Below, piece after piece: positions 1-12,080 of a stretch of DNA of 64,000 nt. Source of the DNA: Copromyces sp. CBS 386.78 (taxonomy: Eukaryota; Ascomycota; Sordariomycetes; Sordariales; Sordariaceae); NCBI GenBank assembly GCA_030685235.1, contig MU839105.1:1-64000 (forward strand). Direction: 5' to 3'. Both the position numbers and the translations under genes were made by a program. How positions within the stretch are numbered: the stretch's first letter is position 1; each line of letters begins with the position of its first letter. Below the pieces are notes generated by a model. That model was not told the origin of the DNA. It saw only the letters and a list, made by a program, of their open reading frames with translations, and ran no database searches.

Positions 1-150
1 GTCTGTGCGGCGCCCCCCCCGGCCCCACTCCCCGCGCCCTTGTCGCTCCCCTGGCCGCCGGGGCCGGGCGGCCCCCCCCCCCCCCCGCCCCCAGGCGCCC
101 GCCCGCCCGCCGGGCCCCGGCCCCGGCCGCCCCGCCGGCCCCGCCACATC
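1..150. repeat. Extremely GC-rich low-complexity start of window
   Basis: The first ~150 bases are almost only G and C, with C runs of 8 or more and GGCC/CCGG blocks. They change abruptly near position 150 to ordinary sequence of balanced composition. Open frames across it are Pro/Arg/Gly-rich and look like chance. It may be a genuine low-complexity tract, but it does not resemble the rest of the window and could be a contig-end artefact or foreign read. Confidence 0.6.
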
Positions 151-3100
151 GCAATTGGTATCTGTGATAAGGCAAACAGCCTTTTAATAAGCCACGGCAG
201 AAGAGCTTTTGTCAATGGTGTGAAGGATGGGGTAGTCTACGAATGTTATGCTCTGAAACTGAATTGATATTTGTTTGACCGAATCGTAGGCAACCAAGAT
301 TCCGCGTGCTCCAGATCTCAACAGTTGAGAAGGCCTCGTATCAAAATATCGCAGCCCCCTCCTTTCGTAGGCCATGTATGTTGGAGGTTCGAGTTCTGAT
401 TTAGTTGCTGAGCTTAGAGTAGGGTCTATGCTTCATGTAGAAACTTTCTGATTTGATTCCTTGGGGTTGGGACGAACTCCGGGACTCAGCCCAACGATAC
501 CGAGATTTAGGTTCAGTAACTAGGTCTACACTCCTTGACCTCAGTTATGTTTCAACCTATTATGGTATTGCTGCTGCTTACTGGTCCTTCGTTTTGCGGA
601 TGTCCCCACGAAGCCTGATGGGTGTTGCTGCGTTGCATATTGCTGACCCACACCCCTCCCTGTCGAATTGCTTCTTTTCCCACTATGGCACCGATGTTTG
701 CCTAGGACTTAAACTTTCTGCATCTGCCCAAGCGACATTGCCAAAGAAACACAGATTCTTGTTTGTCAGGCCTCAGCTCAGCCCTGCCAAGTTTGTGGCT
801 TAATGTAGTTGTGAGCAAATAAGTGAGCACTTACCTATTAATCTGGCCAGTAATAATAGGCTTATCGTGTCCGATAGGACATCCGTGCTTATCACCTTTG
901 CCTTGGGAAAATGTAGTAAACAGCTAACTTCATATCGATAGCGGATAATGACTTGGAAATGCTCTTTACATGGTTGGACGTCGGGCGTCAGCAGGCTATG
1001 CTGAACTCGGTTCTGAAAAGTGAAGAGAAAGGTTGGAAATAGATCAGCAGTTCTCATGAAACTAGGTCTGTCGACAAGTTCAAGACGTTGGACGAACTGG
1101 CAGAAAGCGAGAAACAATCGTGATGCTGGATACTGAAGAAATGAGTGTCGTGGTTTGTGGACTCAAAGTAAACTCCAAAGACAGGCGAATAGGATATTCC
1201 AATCGGGGATTTTATAGCTTCAGGCAAACTTCTGCCTTGCCCTCGTAAGAGACTGGCACAAAATGACGAAACTGTTTTTTTTACTAAACCTCATAGGTGG
1301 TAGGTAGCACAGGGCAGGCAAAGTTGAAGCAGAGCCAGTTGCCTAACTACAACAGCTGTATTCCGATGTAAGTGTCCATTATATGCCAGATCCCGCAAGT
1401 TGTGATCACTCATTTTGGTCCAGTCCATACAGGCTTCGGAGGACTTCTCGTTATTTTAATATTGTCCCTAGTTTGTTAAAGAGTCCATATAGCGTGACTT
1501 TTCATAGTAGAATTTGCCAATTAGTCGTCAGAAAGACTCTAGCCGAGGTCATTTTCTACAGTGTGCCTTGGTGTTGCCTGCCAATATGCTTGGAGTTGGA
1601 CGAGGGAGTCGAGTCTTCGAGATCTGCGACTATCCCCTGTCATCTCACGGCTTGTGTAGTGCGCGGTAACACGGTGCAGGAAGGGAAGGCAGCCGGATGG
1701 CCTGTGTAATAAATACAAGAAGGCATGAAGCCGGCGTGGGATCCCCTCTTGAACTTCATATGAATGGTTCGCAGTTGACATTACTTTACTTCAGCTTGGT
1801 GTCACTCTATATCAGGCCATAGTTGTCGTGCCACTCTTTGTATATTTCTCGGGCCTCGTTCGATCATTGACAATTACCCTCAATGGTGGCCGCAGCTGCA
1901 ACTTTCCTTGCACACGATTTTCAATACCCGAGATGCCCAAGATGATCGAAGATTTTGTTTTCAACTGTGCAATATTCACAGCTAGAGCTGCCACCTTGGA
2001 AATTGAAGCTGTCAGCATGTAAACTAAAAAAAACTGCGAAAACTGGCTCAGAATAGTTCTGTCAATGCAGTGTGGATGCTCTTTCACATTAGACTAAAAG
2101 GGAAGTTTCTTCCGAATAGTTAGTAACGGGTATTTGAATATACCATTGAGGGCATTTGGAAGAGACGCCTGACTGTATATACCTTGCCGTTATACTAGAC
2201 AAGGAGGTTATATCCAATAGCAAATCAAGTAAGCTGCCCGGCCGGTTAGAGTACCCATATGACTGGAAATGGATATATGCCACAGAGTGAAGACCCTTGC
2301 AATGAGTCCGCGCTCGAAGACCTAGCGTCGTTTGCCTCAATCAAACAGGCGTTTCGGAAAGCCTTGTTTTGCGCAGCCTTCCGAAGGTCTGCAGTATACC
2401 CTTGGCAAGCAATTAGTTGGAAGGGAACAGAACTATATTCCCCATGCTTCAACATCAGTAGACGGGAGCCTGAAGCCAATAGTGGGCTCCATAATCAAAT
2501 CGAACACTCGCTCGATAAACGCAACGTGGTCACTTGAGAGGTCCGTCTGCCAAATAGGCATGGACAGAAGTTTCAATTGGTTATATCGCAAACGGGCCGT
2601 CGCCCACGTGAGCTTGCTGTTATGCCTGATTGTAGTTGAGCTGCAAGGCGGCCCCCGTTGTCGCAACCAGAGTCTTGAGGACCTAGGTAAATAGCATACT
2701 GAAGGCAGAGTCAAGTGAGGATAGGAACCATGCAGCTGCCTTCCGAAGATTTGAGCAGGACAATTGTGATCCTTGACACCTGCATGCCTTATCTGGGCAG
2801 CTCTCAGCCAATTATGACACTTTTGGGCTTGGACTTCGCAATGACAATACGGATAATGGAATTGAATGGAATAGCGTCGACGCTCAAGGAAGTTGATCGT
2901 CTCGGGATACCATTTTTGAGAATCCGATACGTTGCACTTGTTGAGTTCTGCCCGGTATAACGCGTCATGGTCGAGAGCGGGTATATATCGGAGATGCGCT
3001 AGACTGGCCCAGAGAATGTTAGCAAATGCAACATATAGTATTGAAAGCCACAGAGCGAGGTTGGCAGGAGTGGTTCTTCAAAGACATGAGAGTCGTCGAG

Positions 3101-6014
3101 CTATGCGTGGTAGTGTCTAAACCAGATGGCCATCCAAGGCTCGGTTTTCGTCTGCTTCCGAATGGGGGTCATTTGATCGATGCCCCTGCTAGAGAGTTTC
3201 ACGCAGAGAATGCTCGCCGAATCGTGCATAATTGAGCTCGATAATTTCGTGCATGTCGTTCGAAGTGGACTGGGGTGTTCCATGTCAAACTCAAACGAGC
3301 TCGGCTTATCGACTCATAGTATTCCTTGACTGACAATTCTCCGCCGCCTCCTTATCTGGATGAAGGTCAACGTAAGCAAGAGCACGTCCTGTGAAAGGGA
3401 GTGGTTGATACCGTGCCGTCTGGTACCCTGTGATGGTGTTCCCATTGCGGGCAGTCATATGGTGTTTTGATGTTCAACGGGCCAGCGCCGCATGGAATAC
3501 TTGGATTAAAGATGATAGATTGACCTACGCGTAGGGCTAGAGACTGACAGAATTTCGAAGTCGCCCGTCTGAACGTCCGCTGAAGCTGGGTCTGTTGAGG
3601 GTGAAGGTGACGTGGGAGATGTTAGCGTGGAGAAAAATCGACTTCACTAACAAATCTGGGTGTGGTTCACCACTACCCCCTACCTATACCATTAAGAGGT
3701 AATTTTGGTGAGGCAGAGGCGCACCTGCCTTCGCAACAAGTGTCGCAACAGGCAATCACGATAATGTGTGCTCTCATGACGTAGCGAGAAAAATTCAGAT
3801 TGTGGGGCGTGCATACCAACGCAGATTGAACAAGCGCATTACTGAAGACATCCAAGAGCACCTTCCTTTATGTGCGCCTTGGCTGCTCTCTCGCGTAGGT
3901 ACACCTAGAAGTAAGTTACTGTGCCGGGTGCTATGATACACTGGTAATTCAGCTATGACACTCCCCCCAATCTCATCGAAGACCTTCATCTTATGACTAG
4001 GTAACATCAGGATCCAATGGGAACTTATCCACCTCCCGTTGAGACGAAATCTTGGATGGTTGCTAGGTGATATCCAAAAGCCAATATGAATAAAGCCATT
4101 TTGAAGTTTTTAGAAGGAACAAGAAAGGACAAAGAGAGCAAAAGGGATCAAGTGAAAGCACTGCATAACGTTGAGACACGAAGACCGGGAATAAAAGAAA
4201 ATACTCATGTCCAACCGGGAAATGAGAGACCACTGACATATAGCCTCCCCGGCGCCGATCTCGTGCTAAATCAGTTGCGAAAAGCCAAAGAGCGGGCCGC
4301 TGCTGCATGAACATGGCGGAGACTGACAGAAATCTCCCTATCTATGCACGGTAATCTCATATGTACATGGAGATCTGCAAGGAATCGAATGAGGTGGCTT
4401 GGTTTGCTGACCAAATGGAAACAAGTCCTGATATCAGGAGTACCTCGAGGAGCTCCGCTGTTTTGAATTACCCCTGGCATGAACCGCTCGCTTAGGGGAC
4501 CCGACATAGCGGTTCGGCCCGCTGTGGGGACCCCATAGGCGCGCTGGTGCCCTAAACACCGAGGCGTAAGCGACACTCGCGACATGAGACGACAAAAAGT
4601 GGTGCATTTCATCGTGCGTAGTATCCGATGAAATCAGGCTCGGTGTTGCCTTAGTGGCGTTTATTTACCATCAATAATCCGATATCTTGTAGGTGGAATT
4701 ATATGGTCCGGGAACTGTGTTGCGGTTTTATAGGATCAGGTGGATCCCCTGCTCGCGGCTAACCGTCAAGTGTAGAGTATCGACGCGACGTCAGGTACAG
4801 TAGTACAAGAAAGACTTGAGGTATTGCCTGTCTGTAGCACGATTTGGCTCCTTATCTTCATTCCTTCTACAGCCATAACAGGGGCATAGATGCTTCCTAA
4901 AAGAAGCTTTTCGGCAAAGTACAGGTAAGGATAGATATCGCGGAACAGCAAGCCGTGAGACCCACTACAAAGACATGAACAGAGAGGCACACGGGGTGGA
5001 ATGTCGAGTTATGATTAGTCTGCGGTAAGCCATTGGAAAGTGGAGACCTCGCCGCTCAAGTGGAAGTGAGGGCAACGAGCGCAAAATTCACCAATGTTCG
5101 GTAGCAACCGCACTAGGTATGCCCATGTGTCCGGGCGGCATGTGATATCGAGACATTAATCTTATCCAGGGCTAGCCTGGTTGCCTTATAATCCAATACC
5201 ACCCGCTATCTGAGCGCTTCTGGACTTCTTCTCTGGGACTTTACCAATGTCCGACGGAATTCCAAAACGTTGGCGTCCAGAAGTACGGGTGGCGCTAGAG
5301 GTAGTAATTATGGAAACGAAACGGCACAAGCCAGTAATTTGCATCATGATGAACATATTTTCTTCTGCCTTGTTACTGACCGAAAGATACGTACCTAATC
5401 ATCATCCTGTTTATTCTTGCACCATGTGGCATTCAACGCCGTTGATCATCAGACAAGATCGTGACATAGTTGCCGTTTCTTTGTCTTGTTGTTGATCACT
5501 TCCTGACCCAAACAGGCTTCCGAGCAGGCACCATATGTAAGTAATGCCGCAACGTCATAATGATTGTGTTTTGCGGTCGATGATTCGGTACTGTGTATGT
5601 ACGGCTTTGCTTCCAACCAACAATAAGCTCCCCTTCCCACCACGGCTTTTCCTCGTTAATTGGATCGGTCATTGCAGAAGGCAACTTCGGTGTGTGGAGA
5701 CAAACTCGGAAAGCCTGATCCATCACGCAGATTATCCAGAAATAGTTGTTGCTACTTTATAGCACAGTAACAGCCACCAACCGGTCTACCTACATGCATC
5801 TGCACATAATACGTAACGAATCGCACGTTCCGCAGGACGAGATGCAACTTAGTAAATCCCCGGAATCCTGCGGGGAAAGATGATCCGCATATGACAAATG
5901 AGGATCAAATAACAAGCAGAGCAAGCAGGCTTACCCACGAGGCACGCAAGGCAACCCAGCCACTGGAATAAGTATGATTATACCGATATACCTAATCAGG
6001 CTGATGGCGCTTCA
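151..6014. other. Gene-free region, no recognisable gene
   Basis: Nearly 6 kb of balanced base composition with only short, scattered open frames (none above about 125 codons) on both strands. None shows a domain, plausible intron structure or family I recognise. One small + frame at 4086-4310 (74 codons, Lys/Glu/Arg-rich) looks protein-like but has no other support. The stretch may be old decayed repeat or subtelomeric-type DNA, but I see no element ends apart from the MITE that follows. Confidence 0.5.
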
Positions 6015-6017
6015 ATA

Positions 6018-6352
6018 CCGTATAATCTCGCGAAATTGATTTTCGGGAAACCGCTTTTTAGGCACATATATGCCATTTTCCTGCCCGATGCCAGGCATAT
6101 GTATGCCCGCCAACTTGGGTGGGGGAGATGTGTTGCCACCCCGGAGCACTGTAAATTCGAAATTATTTTGCCCAGTCTATCCCCTCACTTTTCCCCCTTA
6201 TCAGTCTGGCTGGTTGGGAGGGTGGGGCGCCAGATTTTACCCTCCTGTACAGAGGGTACGGTTGGCACATATGCTGTAATATGTGCTTAAATCTGTACGT
6301 AAATGTGCCTAAAAAGCGGTTTCCCGAAAATCAATTTCGCGAGATTATACGG
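6018..6352. mobile_element. MITE with 53-bp perfect terminal inverted repeats and TA target duplication
   Basis: The left end (6015-6067) is exactly repeated in inverse orientation at 6303-6355, a 53-bp match without mismatch. If the element is taken to start CCGTATAATC, it is flanked on both sides by TA (6016-6017 and 6353-6354), the target duplication of Tc1/mariner-type transposons. Length is 335 bp and there is no transposase frame, so it would be mobilised in trans. The interior has further short palindromes (for example GCACATAT/ATATGTGC near 6265-6287). The identical arms suggest recent insertion and no RIP. The superfamily call is an inference from the dinucleotide duplication; the terminal sequence is not one I recognise. 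Confidence 0.82.
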
Positions 6353-6355
6353 TAT

Positions 6356-7958
6356 CTGCCGACTCTCCAGCCCGAATACCAAAAATCAGACGAGAAACCA
6401 CTATGAACTCCGGCTTACCCCGCCTCTGCAGAACTCGCTCAGCCGAAGCTGAATATTGCATTAATAGCTATAGCTAAGCTACCTCCAAGCTGCATTGTAC
6501 TTCCGGTCGGGATAAGGACATTTTGAGCTTCAGAGTGGGGGCGAGGGGTTGAGATCGAGGAGGGGTAGAGTTGGTAAGGCTATGTTTCTGCCCCTCTTTT
6601 GCGAGGCATTTCAAGCATGTCTACATTAGTGAAATACCGGAAGATAGGTAGATCGTGCATGCCCGGGAGGGATCTGTTGCCTCCGAACGAGTCCCGTAGC
6701 TACGGAGATGGAGTCCGGCCCTGGCGGGATTCCGGATTCGGGAGCGGGACGGCGGAACGGAACTGAATGGTGGACGGCTCTCGTTACCACTGGCGTTACA
6801 CCATCTACATTATCTCAACCATTCTGCCCCCAAATATGAAGACATGAGGGGAAAGACCTTGTCAATCGAGTAGATATGCATGATGAGACACGCTTGGTTA
6901 GAGAGGGGTTGCAATAAGGCAACCAACGTTGCACTCGGTTGGACCTGCGTATCGAGCACGTAACAAAGCTTCCCATTCTCGACAGCTTGTCGAACCGCGA
7001 CAGCCTGGTTCTGATGCATAGCCGAGAAGATTTTGTTCTAGGCGTGTAAGTCGGTAGTGCATACCCCGTCGAGCCCGTGATTATTGTCGTCTGCTGGTAA
7101 GCCATACTCTGTTCCCATTGGTACCCTTGGACATCTTCGTTTTTAACCTCCAGGCAGCGACAATATCTGACACTGTTGGACAACGCTTCGTCCTATAACG
7201 CCCCATCAAGCGACATGTCTTGAAACTTGATGAGTCTCGATCATGACAAGGCAACGGGGTATAGTTACAGCCTAAAGGTTTCAAAGTCATATGCCAGCCT
7301 TGTGAGCCAACTTTTGGCCCTCCAAGACAAAAAAGAGGCCATCCTCACTAGGCGTTGGACACCCGTTACCTCAGCGGCAATATGAATTATTAGCATCTGA
7401 CATATAGGTAGGCAACTGCTCACCGAAAACCGGCATGATGACAGGCGATCCAACCGCAAGATCTTGGTCAGACTGTGGTCATAAATAGGACGGAAAGGCG
7501 CGGCACACAAATCTGTGCCTGTGATGCCTGTAACGCTGTAACTGTCGATCCGGCCTGGGCAACGGATGACATCCACCATTCTACCATTCCTCCGTGACTC
7601 ACCGTGGCACGGCATATTGCATATGGCGGGAACGGTGGGCAAACGGCAGTGCCGTATGGACACAGATCCGGCGGGCAGTTGGGAGATTTTCTGTTTTTCG
7701 GAAACCACTGAAAAGACCGGAAGAGGTGGGACAACCCTGAATTAGTATTGCTGACTTGTTGAGCCGCAAAAAAGACGCAAGTTACACCCAGTTACACAAA
7801 GGTTTGTACACATACTTATTATGGCAACGTCCTTCTTCACGGTCTTTCACCGAAAGACTTCATTTGAGAACGAGATGGCTCATAGATTGCTCATATGTAT
7901 GATGCCGAGCGGCTGCAAGATGATATAAGCGCGGAGTTAAAGGACCGCCATTTACCAG
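6356..7958. other. Intergenic, nothing recognised
   Basis: Balanced composition; the longest frame is 147 codons on the minus strand (7265-7708) and shows no domain. It ends at the target-site duplication of the Harbinger element. Confidence 0.45.
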
Positions 7959-7961
7959 TAA
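7959..7961. repeat. TAA target-site duplication (left) of Harbinger element
   Basis: TAA here and TAA at 23474-23476 directly border the matching inverted repeats. A 3-bp TAA/TTA duplication is the hallmark of PIF/Harbinger insertion. Confidence 0.85.
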
Positions 7962-8439
7962 GGGTGTGTTCGGCGCACGCGGAAATGGCTTTCTGAAATT
8001 AAATTTTCAGGAGGGAATGCACTGGCCCTCATAAACCGGATTTTGGCGGCAAATTCCGACAAATGTAGGTCGCTAAATTCGGTTCAAAAACTAGATTTCA
8101 AAAGACTATTCGGCTAGCCCGGTTTCTAGAAAGCTATAGAAATAAAACCTTTCCTAGCAAATCTCATAATAATTATCATCAGTATAAATAAAAGGCCATA
8201 CCCTACTATTATATATCGTTTATACCCTCCTCAATTATCTATACCATTCTTATTTTTCGTCTCCTATCGTTACACAAATTTTCAACCCTTCTTTTTACAC
8301 CTAAATAATTAATAATTAAGCCTAATCGTCGATAAGAAGCGAATCCCAATCCCTAAATTCCTAAATTATATTAATAATACTAAACTCTCAATTTAACCAA
8401 TTAATTTCTACCTAACCTAATTAATCCTAATCTACTTAG

Positions 8440-9442
8440 TCTACCGCCCGTAAAGGGAAAAGGAAGGCTATAAAAACCTTAACGACGTCGGCAATAAAAA
8501 AGAAAATTTAAGTATAAACCCAGCCGCAAGAAATCTACCTCTTAACTAAACTAGGGAAAACTATATAGGCCGGTTTAATTAATTAGAACGGTTATAAGGA
8601 ATAAATTTATATTAAATTTATTAATAATATACGTAACGAATTTAATATTACATTAAATAATTAGTAAATTTATAATAAAATCGATTATTTTAAATATAAA
8701 TAATATACCTAATTAACTTTTAAAAGCTACTCTATATTTAAATTCAAGTTTAATACTAATATAAATATGCTAACGGCTAATAATAACATTTAAAACCGCT
8801 TAATAGAAATTAGTATACTATATTAATATATAATATATTTAATATAAATAAATTAACCTAAATTTAATAAGCCTATAAAAAAGTCGCTTAATTTTATAAA
8901 TAGGGTTTCCCGTACTATAAATTTATAGAAGTAGCCTTTATTAAAAATTAGGGAGCTATTAGTAAATACGTAATAATTTTAAGCTAATTATTATTAACGA
9001 AGGAAATATAGTACGTAGAACCCCTAACGCTTTTAAATCTATTAATTAACAAGAATAATAATAAAGTACTAATCCTAACTTATATATATAATAGGAATTT
9101 AAAATAGTCGGCTATTAACGGTCAAAATTCTAAAAAAAGGAAGTATAAAAATAATAGCGAAGCAATTGTAGAGAGTTTAAAGAATTTAACCGACGTATTA
9201 ATAAAGGAAAATAATAATTATATTAAAAAAGTTATTGTCGAAGAGAAGAGGGCGGCTATAAACGAATAACTAAATAAAGTATTCAATATTTTTAAGCGCA
9301 ACTAAAAGGAGAAAATTAATAACGATATTACTAAATTCATATTTACTAAATAGGAGGCTTCTAAAGTAAAGGCAAATATCTTCGTAAAAATATCCTATAA
9401 AAAACGGAAAATCTACTTCGAAAAAATTAAAAAGAAGGTCGC
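8440..9442 (+). pseudogene. Harbinger ORF1 (Myb/SANT-like DNA-binding protein), RIP-inactivated, 5' part
   Basis: Conceptual translation on + shows a Lys/Arg-rich start, then a segment that resembles the Myb/SANT-like proteins encoded by fungal Harbinger elements: an aromatic FKSGFGW-like block near 8715-8750, and a GFPYYEF-like block near 8905-8925 followed by a degraded ATGKY-like motif. The distal part is Lys/Glu-rich and probably coiled-coil. Stops are nearly all TAA/TAG at positions where CAA, CAG or TGG is expected, which is the RIP pattern. The frame runs directly into the gypsy insertion at 9443 and resumes at 21139. ORF1 normally binds the transposon ends together with the transposase. 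The exact start cannot be fixed. Confidence 0.7.
9438..9442. repeat. 5-bp target duplication (left) of the gypsy element
   Basis: GTCGC precedes the left LTR and ATCGC follows the right LTR (21134-21138). The single G-to-A difference is a RIP-type change. Five bases is the standard duplication of Ty3/gypsy integrases. Confidence 0.85.
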
Positions 9443-9789
9443 TATTAGGGGAATTCTAAGCAGATGCCCGAATGACCCGCTCTATCTTGGCATACGCTCA
9501 TCTAAGCGGTCCATACCATATAAGAATACTCCCCAATCAACCTCCGTCAAGGTTAACTAAATCATTAATTCATATCATATCAACCTAACGTCTACTTTAC
9601 TTACACTCTATAAAATCGTATATAAAATCCTAAATTAAAACTCTCATTAATATTACCTTATACTTCCTTTAATAATATTATCGCCTATTATTATATATTA
9701 TTACTCTATCCAATAATTAATTGTACTCTTTATTTTTTATTATTATTATTATCTATAGCATCACTTATAAAAACTCTCTTCGCGTAACA
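9443..9789 (+). repeat. Left LTR of gypsy element
   Basis: 347 bp, starting TATTAGGGGAATTC and ending GCGTAACA; the ends were presumably TGTTA...TAACA before the second base was changed by RIP. The right copy at 20787-21133 has the same length and clear co-linear identity. The first ~150 bp are visibly less mutated than the rest. Confidence 0.92.
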
Positions 9790-11667
9790 AGTAGTGCCTA
9801 TAATTTAATTTAAACCGATTTTATTATTCCCTTCTCTTCCTTTTATAAAAGGGGAAATTACATTCCTTACAATAATTTTAATAACAATTTATTAAACTTA
9901 TTACTATTTATTCGACTTATTCAAATTAACTTCTTTAATATAAAACCCTCTTAAATAATACCTTTACCCCTTTCTTTACGTACTTTATTTATTTAAATTT
10001 AATAATTAACCTTCAAAATAGCCGAAAATAATAACGAACCTAAATTAGCCTTCAAATTTTAAAACGATTAAATTACTTACAAAGTATAATAAATTTACTA
10101 ATTCGTTATTAAACAACTTCAAATTTACTATAAAGAATACTTTATTATAATAGTTGGTAATTTTATCGTTAAAACTATATAACTTTACTTTAAAGAAAAT
10201 AATTATATTAGAATTAACGAAAATTAGCCTAAAAAATTCGCTACTAATAATTATAATAAAAGTTAAATTGTTAATTATAATACAATTAATAAAGAAATAA
10301 TATTCGTCCTATATAAATACTACAATTTAATTAATAATTATCTAATCCCAATCTATTAAATTTAACCTTTCGGAAAAATAAATAAATAATTTATATAATT
10401 AAGGAAGAAGTATTAGTAAACTTTTTATATAAATTTAAAAAAAGAATGTAAGAAGGTAAAAGAAACTATAAAACTAAAAATAGATTAAATTTAACCATTA
10501 TCTCCCCCGCCTATTCCTTACAATATAAGCGAAAATATCGTTAATATTACCGCTTGTATACTAATTCCTAAAAATATTAACGCTTTTTCTATCGCTAATT
10601 CCCAAAATCCTAATAATCCCAACTTTTCCAATATAATTAAAATAATTAATATATTACCGCTCCCGCTAATTCCCTCCAAAACTTCTATTATTATAACCGA
10701 CGTACCGCCTATCCAATTAATTAAAACTTATATTTGCCTACTTTCGCCTACCGAATTTATTGTCTCCTAAATAAATTTAATAATAAATATTACCGCCGCC
10801 CTTATTAAAAAACTTACTACTAATCCTATTACGAAAACTTTTATAAATATAATATAAGCGGAAATAATAATTTAATTTGCGTAAAAATAATAATAAAATT
10901 ATATAAACTAATTATTAGAACCTACTATAATTAACAAATTTCCTATTTATCTCGTTAATCCTATTTAAAATACTTTACGCTTTATTAAAAATAATATAAA
11001 ACTAAAATTTAACCTACGGTTTCTATAGCTGCGTAACGGTATCCTAATCAACTTCTTAACTATATAATAGCAAATCGGCCTTAACACTCTAACATCTCTA
11101 ATCTTACCACTAATTTTACTATAATTAATACTAAAAACCCTTAAAACGCTACTAATTTTATAAATCGTATAAAAAATCTTCGGATCGATTATATTAATTA
11201 TTAATTATTAATTACTAATCCTAATTATCTATCTATCTATATACGTATTAATAATCTCCTACTAATTATAAAACGTTATAACCTAATCCCTAAAAGCATT
11301 ATTAATAATAATATAATTCTTAAGGAAATTACTAAATAGGACTAATAACCTATTAATAATAACGAAACCAAAAAGCGAAATCGTTAAATTAAATAATATA
11401 CCTACTTTATTAAATAAATTAATCAAATTCAACTAATTTAATAAATACTAACTTAAACGTCTAAAACTCCCGTTCAACTTACTTCTACACAAACTTCCTC
11501 AACCTACATTCCGTCAACTTAACTTACTAATAATCAATTTACTCCTATTTAATAAAATTTCCCTTTATTACGTCCTAACAACTATTAAAATACTCCTCCC
11601 AATAACAAATAACGTACCTCAATATACTTCGCCAATAATTCTTCTAATTCCTTCTATCTATTAAAAA
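9790..11667 (+). pseudogene. Degenerate 5' internal region of gypsy element (leader/gag-like)
   Basis: Immediately inside the left LTR. Parts of the + strand translate into long co-linear stretches broken only by RIP-type stops, for example about 10080-10400 and 10660-11650 in different frames. This suggests coding sequence upstream of gag-pol, but I see no zinc knuckle or other diagnostic motif. Assignment to gag is by position only. Confidence 0.4.
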
Positions 11668-12080
11668 GAGAAAGTCTTTTCGCACCGCCGCAAATGTCTT
11701 TATACACCGCCGTCTAAAATACCACTAAGTATAACTTTACTAAAAAAGAAGTTATCAATATAAAAATTGTACTAGAATTTTTGTAATTTTCTACTCGATT
11801 TTATAGTCTAATTGCCGTAGACGTATTTGCTTAAAGGAAAGACTCAATGTAAATATTCCAAATTTAAAGTAAATAAATAGTTTTTTCTTCTTTTATTATA
11901 TATTGAAGGCTATAAAGGACGCTTAGGTACGCCGGACACATTATATTATAGAAGGAAAATAAACAAAAATTCCGATATACTTTTTATATACTACGGCCTT
12001 AGTTTGGCTGAGTTACCTCTAAAAGCCTTTTTTGATAGCGGTGCCAAAAGACATTTGCGGCGGTGCGAAAAGACTTTCTC
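11668..12080. mobile_element. 413-bp non-autonomous element with 34-bp inverted repeats and 8-bp target duplication
   Basis: The ends (11668-11701 and 12047-12080) are a perfect 34-bp inverted repeat beginning GAGAAAGTCTTTTCGC and remain similar for about 10 bp more. Both sides carry ATTAAAAA (11660-11667 and 12081-12088), an 8-bp duplication as made by hAT or some Mutator-like transposases; the GAGA start fits Mutator-like elements better than hAT. It lies inside the gypsy gag region. Its CpG- and CpA-rich ends are intact although everything around is RIP-mutated, so it entered after RIP or was too short to be a target. A small open frame starting at 12004 crosses its right border and is not a gene. 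Confidence 0.82.
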
